Both the position numbers and the translations under genes were made by a program. Below the pieces are notes generated by a model. The model did no database searches. It saw only the letters and a list, made by a program, of their open reading frames with translations, and had not been told where the DNA came from. Shown in pieces: positions 1 through 7,639 of a stretch of DNA of 12,810 bases. Within the stretch, counting starts at the first letter, position 1. Each line of letters opens with the position of its first letter. Source of the stretch: an uncultured Cytophagaceae bacterium (GTDB lineage Bacteria; Bacteroidota; Bacteroidia; Cytophagales; Spirosomataceae); the NCBI GenBank assembly GCA_903960725.1, contig CAJCBY010000330.1, positions 1 through 12,810 of the forward strand. Reading direction: 5' to 3'.

Positions 1-1
1 T

Positions 2-787
2 CAAAAAGTCGACTCATCCCAGGTCATTCAGCAAGAGAAACAGATTCTATTAGTTGTAGAAGATCATGCGGAGATGCGCGCCTTTATACGGGAGATTTTT
101 GAGGGATCCTTCCAGGTGATTGAGGCAGATCGAGGGGAGACTGGATTGGAAATGGCTTTGACTTATTTGCCTGATGTAGTAATTACAGATTGGATGATGC
201 CGGGAATGTCAGGAGTGAATTTGTGCAAGGAGATTCGAAAAAATTCAAAAACGAGTCATATACCTTTGGTTATATTAACTTCAAAAAGTTCTCAGGAAAG
301 TCAAATCGAAGGAATGCAATCCGGTGCAGATGATTTTATCTCTAAACCATTCCATGCGGATATTTTGGAATTAAGAGTGGCTAAATTATTAGAGGCAAAA
401 GAACGAATGCGCAAGAGCTGGCAAGAATCTGTCATGAATCAAGACCTACAAAAGGCCCCTATTTTTGAAGATGAATTCCTTTCCAAGGCCACCCAACTAG
501 TCATTGAGCACTTAGATGAAGCAGATTTCGATGTAGAGCACCTGGAGCAGGCTATGGACATGAGTAAGATGCAACTCTACCGTAAATTGAAAATGTTAAC
601 CTCGCTAGCTGGAAATGAGTTCATTCGTTCTATTCGTTTGCAGCAAGCTCGAATTTTATTAGAGAAAGGATCCTTAAATGTATCTGAAGTGGCTTACCAG
701 GTAGGCTTTAATGACCCGGCCTATTTTACCAGAGCCTTCAAAAAACAATACGGTTATTCACCCAAAACGTTCATTTCAAAAAAATAA
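2..787 (+). CDS. Hybrid two-component regulator, C-terminal part (receiver + AraC-type DNA-binding domain), 5' truncated
   Basis: The reading frame is open to the left edge and has no ATG, GTG or TTG codon before 74, so the gene starts outside the window; ATG 74 lies inside the receiver domain and is not the start. The visible 261 residues hold a CheY-like receiver (about residues 14-130) with the acidic pair in VVEDHAE, the phosphoacceptor Asp in ITDWMMPG (codon 188-190), a Thr-Ser pair in LTS and the Lys of SKPF. An AraC-family helix-turn-helix domain follows (about residues 155-261; VSEVAYQVGFNDPAYFTRAFKKQYGYSP). This order is the C-terminal end of Bacteroidota hybrid two-component systems, in which a periplasmic sensor, histidine kinase, receiver and AraC domain form one chain. 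A separate response regulator is possible because the kinase part is not visible. It would act as a transcription activator; its targets are unknown. The next gene begins 1 bp after the stop. Confidence 0.9.
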   Translation, partial: QKVDSSQVIQQEKQILLVVEDHAEMRAFIREIFEGSFQVIEADRGETGLEMALTYLPDVVITDWMMPGMSGVNLCKEIRKNSKTSHIPLVILTSKSSQESQIEGMQSGADDFISKPFHADILELRVAKLLEAKERMRKSWQESVMNQDLQKAPIFEDEFLSKATQLVIEHLDEADFDVEHLEQAMDMSKMQLYRKLKMLTSLAGNEFIRSIRLQQARILLEKGSLNVSEVAYQVGFNDPAYFTRAFKKQYGYSPKTFISKK

Positions 788-788
788 T

Positions 789-1757
789 ATGCGCAAATTA
801 TCCCTTGTTCTTGTCTGCGGTTTCTTGGTTTCTTGGGGCTTTTTAGCTCACAAAACGCTTCAACAGCTTGCTATTTATCCCTTGCCTACGGATTTAGGTT
901 TGTTTTTCTATGCAAATCAGGATTACATCGTAGAGCAATCCATTCGCCCTGACGTGCGCCGTAAAGACGATAAGACGGAGGATTCGAAGCATTATCTCGA
1001 TATGGATGCGGCCGTTTTTGGTCCAAATTACCGAACAGATATTCCCCATGATTTCAAACAAGCGGTGGCTAAATATTCGTTCGACAGTTTACGTAAGGAA
1101 GGTCTAGTTCCCTGGGAAGTAACTCGGGTATATAGTCGTTTAGTAAATGCCTTTAAAAAGGAGATGCGGGATTCAGTCTTGTTTTATGCGGCAGATTTAG
1201 GTCATTATGTGGCAGATGCGCACGTTCCATTACATACGACGAAGAACCATGATGGTCAATTAACGAATCAAAAGGGGATGCACGTGCTTTGGGAATCCCT
1301 TGTTCCGGAAGCGCAATTGAAGAATTATACTTTATTCTACCCAAAAGTGCCGGAATACATTGCTAAACCGCAGGATTTTATATTCCAGATTTTGTTAGAA
1401 TCACACGCGATGCTACCGGAAATGTTTAAAGCTGAAACCGAGGTTCGTCAGGCATTAGGAGAAGATAAATCGTTTAAAATGGTAGAGCGTTATGGGAAAA
1501 TGCAGCGCTATTACACGGATGAGTTTATTCAGACTTATGGAGATAAATTAGGGTCATCTATTCCTAATCGAATGATTCAATCATCACATCGGGTGGCGTC
1601 TTTCTGGTATTCGGCATGGAAGGATGCGGGTTCACCCGTGTGGGTTGCAAAGGAAATCAGTGCAGATAAGAAGGCGGCTTTTGAGGCTGAAAAAGCGATT
1701 TGGAGGTCGAATACCTTAATTTCGACGGGTCAATTGATCTCTTTACACAAGAAATAA
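789..1757 (+). CDS. Zinc-dependent phospholipase C / S1-P1 nuclease-like secreted protein
   Basis: A 322-residue protein. I place the start at ATG 789, because it directly follows the upstream stop and opens a signal peptide (MRKLSLVLVCGFLVS); an in-frame ATG at 711 would overlap the regulator and bury that signal. The body resembles the zinc-dependent phospholipase C / S1-P1 fold. It has Trp16 right after the hydrophobic stretch (WGFLAH, with His21), HYLDMD (His68, Asp71), DLGHYVADAHVPLHT (His139, Asp143, His145) and GMHVLWES (His165, Glu169). These residues match the trinuclear zinc site, where the amino group of the N-terminal Trp of the mature chain is itself a ligand. The likely reaction is hydrolysis of a phosphodiester in lipid or nucleic acid in the periplasm or outside the cell; the substrate cannot be read from sequence. 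The gene abuts the phosphoesterase gene downstream with no gap, so they are probably cotranscribed. Confidence 0.75.
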   Translation: MRKLSLVLVCGFLVSWGFLAHKTLQQLAIYPLPTDLGLFFYANQDYIVEQSIRPDVRRKDDKTEDSKHYLDMDAAVFGPNYRTDIPHDFKQAVAKYSFDSLRKEGLVPWEVTRVYSRLVNAFKKEMRDSVLFYAADLGHYVADAHVPLHTTKNHDGQLTNQKGMHVLWESLVPEAQLKNYTLFYPKVPEYIAKPQDFIFQILLESHAMLPEMFKAETEVRQALGEDKSFKMVERYGKMQRYYTDEFIQTYGDKLGSSIPNRMIQSSHRVASFWYSAWKDAGSPVWVAKEISADKKAAFEAEKAIWRSNTLISTGQLISLHKK

Positions 1758-2273
1758 ATGCAGCAAATTTTAGTTCTTTCTGATACGCATTCCTATTTGG
1801 ATCCTCGTTTGATTCCACATGTAGAAGCCTGTGATCAGATTTGGCATGGGGGGGACTGGGGATCGGTGGCGGTGGCTGATTCGTTGATGGGTTTTGGGAA
1901 GCCCGTTTATGGGGTGTATGGAAATATCGATGACCGGACGATTCGAAATATGTTTCCCAAAATCGCTCGCTTCACCTGCGAGCAAGTAACTGTCGCCATG
2001 ACGCATATCGCTGGAGCGCCCTCGTCCTATAAACCCGATGCATTAGAGACGTTTTCAATGGGAATTCCGATGATTTTTGTCTGCGGACATTCCCACATTT
2101 TGCAAGTAAAAAGGGATCAAAATCGCAACCAGATGTTGTTTTTGAATCCGGGAGCGGCAGGACAACACGGATTTCACTCCGAACAAACAGCGCTACAATT
2201 TAAGATAGACGGAAAACGAATCTTTGATATGGAGCTGATTCAAATGCCCCGCATTCACACAAAAATTAAGTAG
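1758..2273 (+). CDS. YfcE/MJ0936-type metallophosphoesterase
   Basis: A 171-residue cytoplasmic protein with the full calcineurin-like metal-site motif set of the small YfcE/MJ0936 family: SDTH (Asp9, His11), HGGDWG (Asp33), GNID (Asn56), THIAG (His83), GHSH (His111, His113) and NPGA (130-133). It should bind two metal ions and hydrolyse phosphodiesters; the family's natural substrates are mostly unknown. The ATG follows the upstream stop codon directly. The 3' end overlaps the convergent mnmA gene by 8 bp (2266-2273), so there is no room for a separate terminator. A run of seven G at 1848-1854 falls in the metal-binding HGGDWG motif. Confidence 0.88.
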   Translation: MQQILVLSDTHSYLDPRLIPHVEACDQIWHGGDWGSVAVADSLMGFGKPVYGVYGNIDDRTIRNMFPKIARFTCEQVTVAMTHIAGAPSSYKPDALETFSMGIPMIFVCGHSHILQVKRDQNRNQMLFLNPGAAGQHGFHSEQTALQFKIDGKRIFDMELIQMPRIHTKIK

Positions 2274-3408
2274 TCTGGAAGGATTGAATATTTTCGAATA
2301 CGCTTCCTTTCTGGTAGGACTTTAAGATCCAGCCACCACCTACGACATCATCGCCTTCATAAAATACAGCGGCTTGACCAGGTGCGATTCCAGAAACGTC
2401 GAAGGCAAAATCGACTTTAATGCGATCTCCTTGTTGCTCTACATGTCCAGCAGTTCCCGCATCTTTGTAGCGCACTTTTGTTACGGTTTCAATACCTTCC
2501 GCAGGAATAGAAGCATATTTCTGTAGATTCAATTGTCCTACCCACATGCCGGTACGGTTTAAATCTTCTACTTTACCGATCACGACTTCGTTTGTCTCTT
2601 TGCGTATTTCAATCACAAAGGCTGGATAGCCGAAAGCTTTTCCTAAGCCCTTTCTTTGGCCTACGGTGTAGAAGGGATAACCCTCGTGTTTACCGATGAT
2701 TTTTCCTTCCGTATCGATGAAATTACCTCCTTTAACTTGCTCTTCTAATTCAGGAACCCGTCTTTTTAGGAATCCACGGTAATCGTTATCCGGTACAAAA
2801 CAGATCTCATAGCTCTCTGATTTATTGACTAAATCCACAAATCCGCGCTCTGTAGCCATCTCGCGAATCCGGGCCTTCGTTAAGTGACCTAGCGGTAAAA
2901 TAGTTCGTGCCAGGCTATCCTGAGAAACGCCCCAAAGCACATAACTCTGGTCCTTCAAAACGTCTACGCCTTTGGAAATAATATGACGACCATTCTCTTG
3001 ACGAATCTGAGCATAGTGGCCGGTTGCAATAAATTCACAGCCTAATTGATCTGCGCGGCGTAACAATGCATCCCATTTAATGTGGGTATTGCACATGACA
3101 CAGGGATTAGGCGTGCGACCTTCGATGTATTCATTCGTGAAGTAATCGATGACAGAATCACCAAATTCTTCTCTGATATCTAGTATGTAATGGGGAAAAC
3201 CAAGCGAAACGGCAATGTGACGGGCATCATTGATGGAATCCAAAGAACAACATCCTGTTTCCTTTTTATCGCCACCTGAGCTCGCGTAATCCCATGTTTT
3301 CATGGTCATACCGATCACCTCGTAACCTTGTTCGTGTAGTAAAACAGCTGCGACCGAGCTGTCAATTCCGCCGCTCATAGCGACTAAGACGCGTCCTTTT
3401 TTCTTCAT
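2266..3408 (-). CDS. mnmA: tRNA-specific 2-thiouridylase MnmA
   Basis: A 380-residue enzyme that makes 2-thiouridine at wobble position 34 of Lys, Glu and Gln tRNAs, using ATP to adenylate the uridine and a persulfide sulfur relay. Seen here: the PP-loop SGGIDS (residues 12-17); the first catalytic Cys106 in NPCVMCN, equivalent to E. coli Cys102; GHYA (130-133); the second catalytic Cys203 in SYEICFVPD, equivalent to E. coli Cys199; and a C-terminal beta-barrel part from about residue 240 (GQRKGLG). Length is normal for the family. It is transcribed divergently from the TrpF-like gene. A -7-like sequence TAATTTCG lies on the minus strand at 3442-3435, one mismatch from TAnnTTTG, but no matching -33 box is seen. 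The gene stands alone on its strand. Confidence 0.96.
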   Translation of the reverse strand: MKKKGRVLVAMSGGIDSSVAAVLLHEQGYEVIGMTMKTWDYASSGGDKKETGCCSLDSINDARHIAVSLGFPHYILDIREEFGDSVIDYFTNEYIEGRTPNPCVMCNTHIKWDALLRRADQLGCEFIATGHYAQIRQENGRHIISKGVDVLKDQSYVLWGVSQDSLARTILPLGHLTKARIREMATERGFVDLVNKSESYEICFVPDNDYRGFLKRRVPELEEQVKGGNFIDTEGKIIGKHEGYPFYTVGQRKGLGKAFGYPAFVIEIRKETNEVVIGKVEDLNRTGMWVGQLNLQKYASIPAEGIETVTKVRYKDAGTAGHVEQQGDRIKVDFAFDVSGIAPGQAAVFYEGDDVVGGGWILKSYQKGSVFENIQSFQTT

Positions 3409-3463
3409 ATTTACTGCTCAGGTTCAATGCCTGACGAAATTATGCCGCAAGTTACGGCTAATC

Positions 3464-3494
3464 TTTGTAAATACGTGCACAAAGCGTATTTTTG
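3464..3494 (+). promoter_or_regulatory. Bacteroidota-type promoter for the TrpF-like/PBP/hemF operon
   Basis: TTTG (3464-3467), a 19-bp spacer and TATTTTTG (3487-3494) match the Bacteroidota housekeeping promoter, TTTG plus TAnnTTTG, at every informative position. Transcription should start near 3500, leaving a leader of roughly 15-20 nt before ATG 3517. This also argues against translation starting at the in-frame ATG 3427, which lies upstream of the promoter. Confidence 0.72.
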
Positions 3495-3516
3495 CTCTAC
3501 TATACAAAAGCCGTCT

Positions 3517-4104
3517 ATGTTAAAAACGAAAGTGAAAGTCAGTTCGATTGAAAATCTCTCAGATGCGCGCTATTGTGCGGGAATGGGAGTCGAGTGGTTG
3601 GGTTTCCCGTTAGCGATGCCTGTGGAGAAATTGGTGGAGATTCGGAACTGGTTAGCAGGCGTTCAGATCGTAGGCGAGTGTATAGGATTAAAACCGGAGG
3701 AAATAAAGGCGCTAGTGGCCTCGCATCAACCTGATGCTATAGAGATTGATTCGAAAGTCAATCTTGTGTTGATTCAAGACATTGCATTACCTAAAATTTT
3801 GCGTGTAAACATCGATACGGATAATTTGCCCTCATTATTTGCCTCTGCGGCACCTTATGTGAGTCATTTTTTATTGATAGGGGATGGACCAGAATCGCTT
3901 CAAGGAATGGAATCTTCGATTGAGATTTGGGCGGCACAGTATCCAATCATTTTAGGTTTAGAGATACCAGAGGATGATTTAACGGAGTGGGTAGAGCAAA
4001 CCTCCATTCAGGGGATTGGTTTAACCGCAGGAAAAGAAGACCGTCCCGGTTTTCGCGATTTTTCTGATTTAATGAGTATCTTGGAAAAATTAGAGATAGA
4101 CTAA
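3517..4104 (+). CDS. TrpF-like beta/alpha-barrel protein lacking the catalytic residues
   Basis: A 195-residue protein. I chose ATG 3517 because the TrpF-like similarity begins there (MLKTKVKVSS) and a good promoter ends at 3494; an in-frame ATG at 3427 would add 30 unrelated residues. The N-terminus resembles phosphoribosylanthranilate isomerase (SDARYCAGMGVEWLGF, like EDA..A...GAD..GF), and the C-terminus keeps a phosphate-loop-like GIGLTAGKEDRPGFRD. The catalytic Cys of the family's KICG motif is Ser9 here, and the catalytic Asp expected after the fifth or sixth strand (LLD...GGTG) is replaced by FLLIGDG. It therefore probably does not catalyse the TrpF step of tryptophan synthesis. No trp gene is nearby. 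It lies 2 bp before the PBP gene, first in an operon that also holds hemF. Calling it a paralogue of unknown function is inference; the fold relation is fairly clear. Confidence 0.7.
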   Translation: MLKTKVKVSSIENLSDARYCAGMGVEWLGFPLAMPVEKLVEIRNWLAGVQIVGECIGLKPEEIKALVASHQPDAIEIDSKVNLVLIQDIALPKILRVNIDTDNLPSLFASAAPYVSHFLLIGDGPESLQGMESSIEIWAAQYPIILGLEIPEDDLTEWVEQTSIQGIGLTAGKEDRPGFRDFSDLMSILEKLEID

Positions 4105-4106
4105 AC

Positions 4107-6722
4107 ATGCTAACAAAAATAAAAGATAAATACGCCCAAGCAAAGGCATTTGTTCTAGCGAAGTTTACTGCCTTCGGATTGTTATTGTTAGCCGGATTTA
4201 AGAAGGTGGTAGGGGAGCGATTATACAGTATATGTCTAGGATATGCTGTTTTAGGCCAAGTATTTGTTCAAACACAAGGCCGCAAACTGCAGGCATTTTA
4301 TGATTCCAAAGTAGATAAAACATCCCCTTATTATAAGCCAGTCGTACGTATTTATCGCGTATTCTTCAAAACTTCTCTGTTCGTTCTGATCTACCTATTT
4401 GTAGTCGAAACTAATTTCTTCTTTTTAACGGGGGAAATGCCCAGCGTAGACGATTTGCAGAATCCTAAACTTTCGCAAGCCTCAGAGATTTATTCGGCTG
4501 ATGGAGTTATGTTAGGGAAGTTTTTTGCGGAGAATAGAACGCCGATACGGGATTTTAAGCAGATTTCTCCTTACCTCGTGAAAGCCTTAGTGGCCACAGA
4601 AGATGCGCGTTTTTACCAGCATACAGGTATTGATTTTCAAGCTTGGGCTGGGGTTATAATGGGTATCGTGAAAGGGGGCGATCGCGGGGGTGGAAGTACC
4701 ATTTCTCAGCAGTTAGCGAAGAATTTGTTTAAGACGCGGACGAAGAAAGGATTCGCTAAAACGGGTATTTTGGGCTATATACCCGGTTTGAATAAATTGA
4801 TTTATAAATCCAAAGAATGGGTCACTGCTATCAAGTTAGAACGTTTTTATACGAAGGATGAGATTATTCTTTGGTATTTGAACACAGTGGACTACGGAAA
4901 TAATGCCTATGGAATTAAGGTAGCTTCTAAAGCTTATTTTAACACCACTCCGGATAGTTTGAATATTCAAGAGGCCGCTATTTTAGTCGGCTTACAGAAA
5001 GCAACGACTACCTATAATCCGAAGCGGTATATTGGAAAACCTTTGGCAGAAAACAAAGCATGGAAACGTAGAAATGTCGTTTTAGCCCAAATGGTTAAAG
5101 CTGGTTATTTGCGTAAAGTTGATTTCGATTCGTTAGCGGTATTGCCTATCGAATTGCATGAAAATGAGGAATCCCCTTACGATGGTACCGGGAATTACTT
5201 CAAGGTTGCCGTAGCGAAATACCTAAATGAATGGGCAGAGAAGAACGATATCGAATTAGATTTGTACCGAGATGGATTGAAAATTGTCACCACGATTGAT
5301 TCCAAAATGCAGATTTACGCGGAGGAATCAGTCGAAGAGGGGATGCGATCTACCCAAAAAACCTTTGATAACCATTGGTCAAATCAAAATCCTTGGGTAG
5401 GTGAAAGTGGCAAAGAAATCCCCGGATTCATTGATACCGTTGCTAAACGAACAGAATATTACAAATATTTAGCGGCTCGATTCCCTAAAAGCCCTGATTC
5501 CATCAAGCATTACATGAAAGATGTGAAGCGTGAAATGTGGGTTTATTCCCGCAATTCAATGGGCGAGGAAAAGCGTACGATGAGTTCGTATGACTCCATT
5601 CAATACTATAAAAAGTTTCTACAAGCCGGGATGATGACCATGGATCCTTACACCGGTCACATTAAAGCGTGGGTAGGCGGATTAGATTTCAAGTATTTTA
5701 AATATGATCACGTAAAGCAGGGCCGTCGTCAACCAGGCTCCACCTTTAAGCCATTTGTGTATACGGCGGCGATTGATGGACCGAAGGATTTGTCCCCATG
5801 CTACACGATGAAAGATGAATCATTCCAAGTGGAAGTGGAGAATGAGAAGGGTGAAATGGAAATGTGGCGGCCGGGTAATGCTAACGGTAGTTTCTCAGGT
5901 AGGGAAATGCCGCTTAAAAGGGCTTTAGCGAGCAGTATTAATTCCATTACGGCTCGACTTACGAATGAAGTGGGTGCTGATACGGTAATGTATTATGCCC
6001 AAAAAATGGGTATAAAAAGTCCTCTTCAACCGAAAGCTTCTATTGGTTTAGGGTCATTTGATGTAACCTTGTACGAAATGATAGGTGCTTATTCAGCCTT
6101 TATTAATGAAGGGATGCATGTAGAGCCCATGTTAGTGCAAGAGATTAAAGATCAAAACGGCAAAGTATTACAACGTTTTGAGCCTACTATGGAACAAGTT
6201 ATTCGAAAAGAATCGGCTCAATTAGTGCGATTTATGTTAGAAGGTGTGGTGCATGGAGGCGGAACTGGTAGTTCTTTGTTGTATGGCGAAGGGGATATTT
6301 TATTGCCAAAGGATAATCGTTATGCCCATGTTTTTGCCGGTAAAACGGGTACTACCTCTAACCATTCAGATGGTTGGTTTATAGGGATGTCGCATAATTT
6401 GATTTCGGGTGTTTGGGTAGGTGGAGATGATCGTTCCATTCACTTTAGGACAGGTGCTTTAGGGGAGGGGTCGAAAACGGCTTTGCCTATTTTTAAGCGC
6501 TTTATGATTAAAGTGGTCAAGGATCCGATGTTAGCTCAATACCGACCTCAGGCTTTTGATAAGTTAGATAGACGGGTAGTTAAGAAAGATTTCGATTGTT
6601 CGAACGGGAGTGCTGAATTATCGGATTCGTTAGTAGTGTCCGATTCAGAGTTAGATTCCTTAAATGCCTTACTTGATCAATCAGGCGAAGTCACCACAGA
6701 TTCGTCAGGTTCCCCTCAGTAA
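4107..6722 (+). CDS. Class A penicillin-binding protein (bifunctional peptidoglycan glycosyltransferase/transpeptidase, PBP1A-like)
   Basis: An 871-residue inner-membrane enzyme that polymerises lipid II and crosslinks the peptides in the periplasm. A membrane segment lies at about residues 87-107. The GT51 domain (about 130-310) shows ATEDARFYQHTG with catalytic Glu165, GGGSTISQQLAKNL (195-207), the KEW...KLERFY...YLN motif (236-259) and YGNNAYGIKVASKAYF (263-278). The transpeptidase domain has the nucleophile Ser545 in STFK (545-548), SIN (610-612) and KTGT (746-749). An extra region of about 90 residues between 412 and 500 separates the domains. The C-terminal tail (831-871) is rich in Ser and Asp. 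Unusual is the 86-residue stretch before the membrane segment, with hydrophobic patches at about 20-31 and 40-55; no later Met precedes the membrane segment, so ATG 4107 stands. The gene sits 2 bp after the TrpF-like gene and 1 bp before hemF. Confidence 0.95.
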   Translation: MLTKIKDKYAQAKAFVLAKFTAFGLLLLAGFKKVVGERLYSICLGYAVLGQVFVQTQGRKLQAFYDSKVDKTSPYYKPVVRIYRVFFKTSLFVLIYLFVVETNFFFLTGEMPSVDDLQNPKLSQASEIYSADGVMLGKFFAENRTPIRDFKQISPYLVKALVATEDARFYQHTGIDFQAWAGVIMGIVKGGDRGGGSTISQQLAKNLFKTRTKKGFAKTGILGYIPGLNKLIYKSKEWVTAIKLERFYTKDEIILWYLNTVDYGNNAYGIKVASKAYFNTTPDSLNIQEAAILVGLQKATTTYNPKRYIGKPLAENKAWKRRNVVLAQMVKAGYLRKVDFDSLAVLPIELHENEESPYDGTGNYFKVAVAKYLNEWAEKNDIELDLYRDGLKIVTTIDSKMQIYAEESVEEGMRSTQKTFDNHWSNQNPWVGESGKEIPGFIDTVAKRTEYYKYLAARFPKSPDSIKHYMKDVKREMWVYSRNSMGEEKRTMSSYDSIQYYKKFLQAGMMTMDPYTGHIKAWVGGLDFKYFKYDHVKQGRRQPGSTFKPFVYTAAIDGPKDLSPCYTMKDESFQVEVENEKGEMEMWRPGNANGSFSGREMPLKRALASSINSITARLTNEVGADTVMYYAQKMGIKSPLQPKASIGLGSFDVTLYEMIGAYSAFINEGMHVEPMLVQEIKDQNGKVLQRFEPTMEQVIRKESAQLVRFMLEGVVHGGGTGSSLLYGEGDILLPKDNRYAHVFAGKTGTTSNHSDGWFIGMSHNLISGVWVGGDDRSIHFRTGALGEGSKTALPIFKRFMIKVVKDPMLAQYRPQAFDKLDRRVVKKDFDCSNGSAELSDSLVVSDSELDSLNALLDQSGEVTTDSSGSPQ

Positions 6723-6723
6723 A

Positions 6724-7605
6724 ATGGATAAACACGATATTGCAGCCTATTTTCAAGGCTTACAGGATAAGATTTGTGCGGGAATAGCTGCGACAGATGG
6801 ATTAGCTTCATTTAAAGAAGATAATTGGAAACGGGCTGAAGGTGGTGGTGGAAGAACTCGAGTTATATCTAAAGGCGCCATTTTAGAAAAAGGGGGAGTT
6901 AATTTCTCTGCTGTTGAAGGTCCCTTGCATCCTAAGATGGTCACGAGTCTGAATGTGACCGAAGAAGTGGAATTCTTTGCCACAGGAGTTTCCATTGTGA
7001 TGCACCCTGAGAATCCATGGGTACCTATTATTCACATGAATGTCAGGTATTTTGAGTTGAGCAACGGAGAATTTTGGTTTGGAGGAGGTATTGATCTGAC
7101 TCCTCATATTATCATTCCAGAGCAGGCAAAGTGGTTTCATGAGCAGTTAAAAGCGGTTTGCGATCGCTTTGATTCTAGCTATTATCCGAAATACAAAAAC
7201 TGGGCGGACGATTATTTTTATAGTCCTCATCGCGAGGAGACCCGCGGCATAGGTGGGATCTTTTTTGATTACATCAAAGGGGATAAAGAAACGGTTTTTG
7301 AGTTTGTTAAAGCCGTGGGTGAATCCTTTGAGCCTATTTATAGTCATTTGATGCGCCTAAATGCGTCGCGTGATTTTACACAAGCAGAGAAAGAATTCCA
7401 ATACATTCGCCGTGGGCGGTATGTAGAATTCAATTTAGTGCATGATAGGGGAACGAAGTTTGGTTTGGAAACAAATGGACGAACTGAGTCGATTTTAATG
7501 AGTTTGCCTCCGATGGCTACTTGGGAATACATGTACGATCCGAATGTTTTTCCGGAAGGCCAAACGACCTTTGATCTGTTGAAAAAAGGAATAGATTGGA
7601 TATAA
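6724..7605 (+). CDS. hemF: Oxygen-dependent coproporphyrinogen III oxidase HemF
   Basis: A 293-residue cytoplasmic enzyme that uses oxygen to decarboxylate two propionates of coproporphyrinogen III, giving protoporphyrinogen IX in heme synthesis. Family blocks seen in order: GGGGRTRVISKGAILEKGGVNFS (40-62), PENPWVPIIHMNVRYFE (95-111, with the conserved His104), WFGGGIDLTP (118-127), YYPKYKNWADDYFYSPHREE (153-172), RGIGGIFFD (174-182) and RRGRYVEFNLVHDRG followed by KFGLETNGRTESILMSLPP (229-263). I chose ATG 6724, 1 bp after the PBP stop; an in-frame ATG at 6664 would overlap the PBP gene by 59 bp and add residues outside the family. Last gene of its operon, with a terminator right behind it. 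Its presence suggests aerobic life. Confidence 0.97.
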   Translation: MDKHDIAAYFQGLQDKICAGIAATDGLASFKEDNWKRAEGGGGRTRVISKGAILEKGGVNFSAVEGPLHPKMVTSLNVTEEVEFFATGVSIVMHPENPWVPIIHMNVRYFELSNGEFWFGGGIDLTPHIIIPEQAKWFHEQLKAVCDRFDSSYYPKYKNWADDYFYSPHREETRGIGGIFFDYIKGDKETVFEFVKAVGESFEPIYSHLMRLNASRDFTQAEKEFQYIRRGRYVEFNLVHDRGTKFGLETNGRTESILMSLPPMATWEYMYDPNVFPEGQTTFDLLKKGIDWI

Positions 7606-7637
7606 AAAAAGGGCTCAGTTTAGATGAGCCCTTTTTC
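7606..7637. terminator. Bidirectional intrinsic terminator between hemF and the 132-aa gene
   Basis: A 12-bp perfect inverted repeat, AAAAAGGGCTCA (7606-7617) and TGAGCCCTTTTT (7625-7636), encloses a 7-nt loop. The A tract on one side and T tract on the other give a U tail in both directions. It starts directly after the hemF stop and ends 3 bp before the end of the convergent minus-strand gene, so it can close both transcription units. Confidence 0.93.
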
Positions 7638-7639
7638 TT

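Noticed and set aside
711..788. ATG 711 as the start of the phospholipase C-like gene
   Set aside because: It overlaps the AraC domain of the regulator and puts 26 polar residues before the signal peptide; ATG 789 fits better.
1717..1724. TAATTTCG as a promoter for the metallophosphoesterase
   Set aside because: One mismatch in the -7 box, and the nearest TTTG is only 14 bp upstream; the gene abuts the previous one and is probably cotranscribed.
1848..1854. Run of seven G as a phase-variation switch
   Set aside because: The run encodes the conserved metal-site motif HGGD, is short, and sits in a housekeeping-type enzyme, so codon choice explains it.
3427..3516. ATG 3427 as the start of the TrpF-like gene
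   Set aside because: The 30 added residues have no similarity to the barrel, and a consensus promoter lies inside this stretch, after the ATG.
6664..6723. ATG 6664 as the start of hemF
   Set aside because: It lies within the PBP gene and adds residues outside the HemF family; ATG 6724 directly follows the PBP stop.
6753..7532. Several minus-strand open frames opposite hemF
   Set aside because: They lie wholly inside a strongly conserved gene, show no family pattern and are explained as shadows of its codon use.
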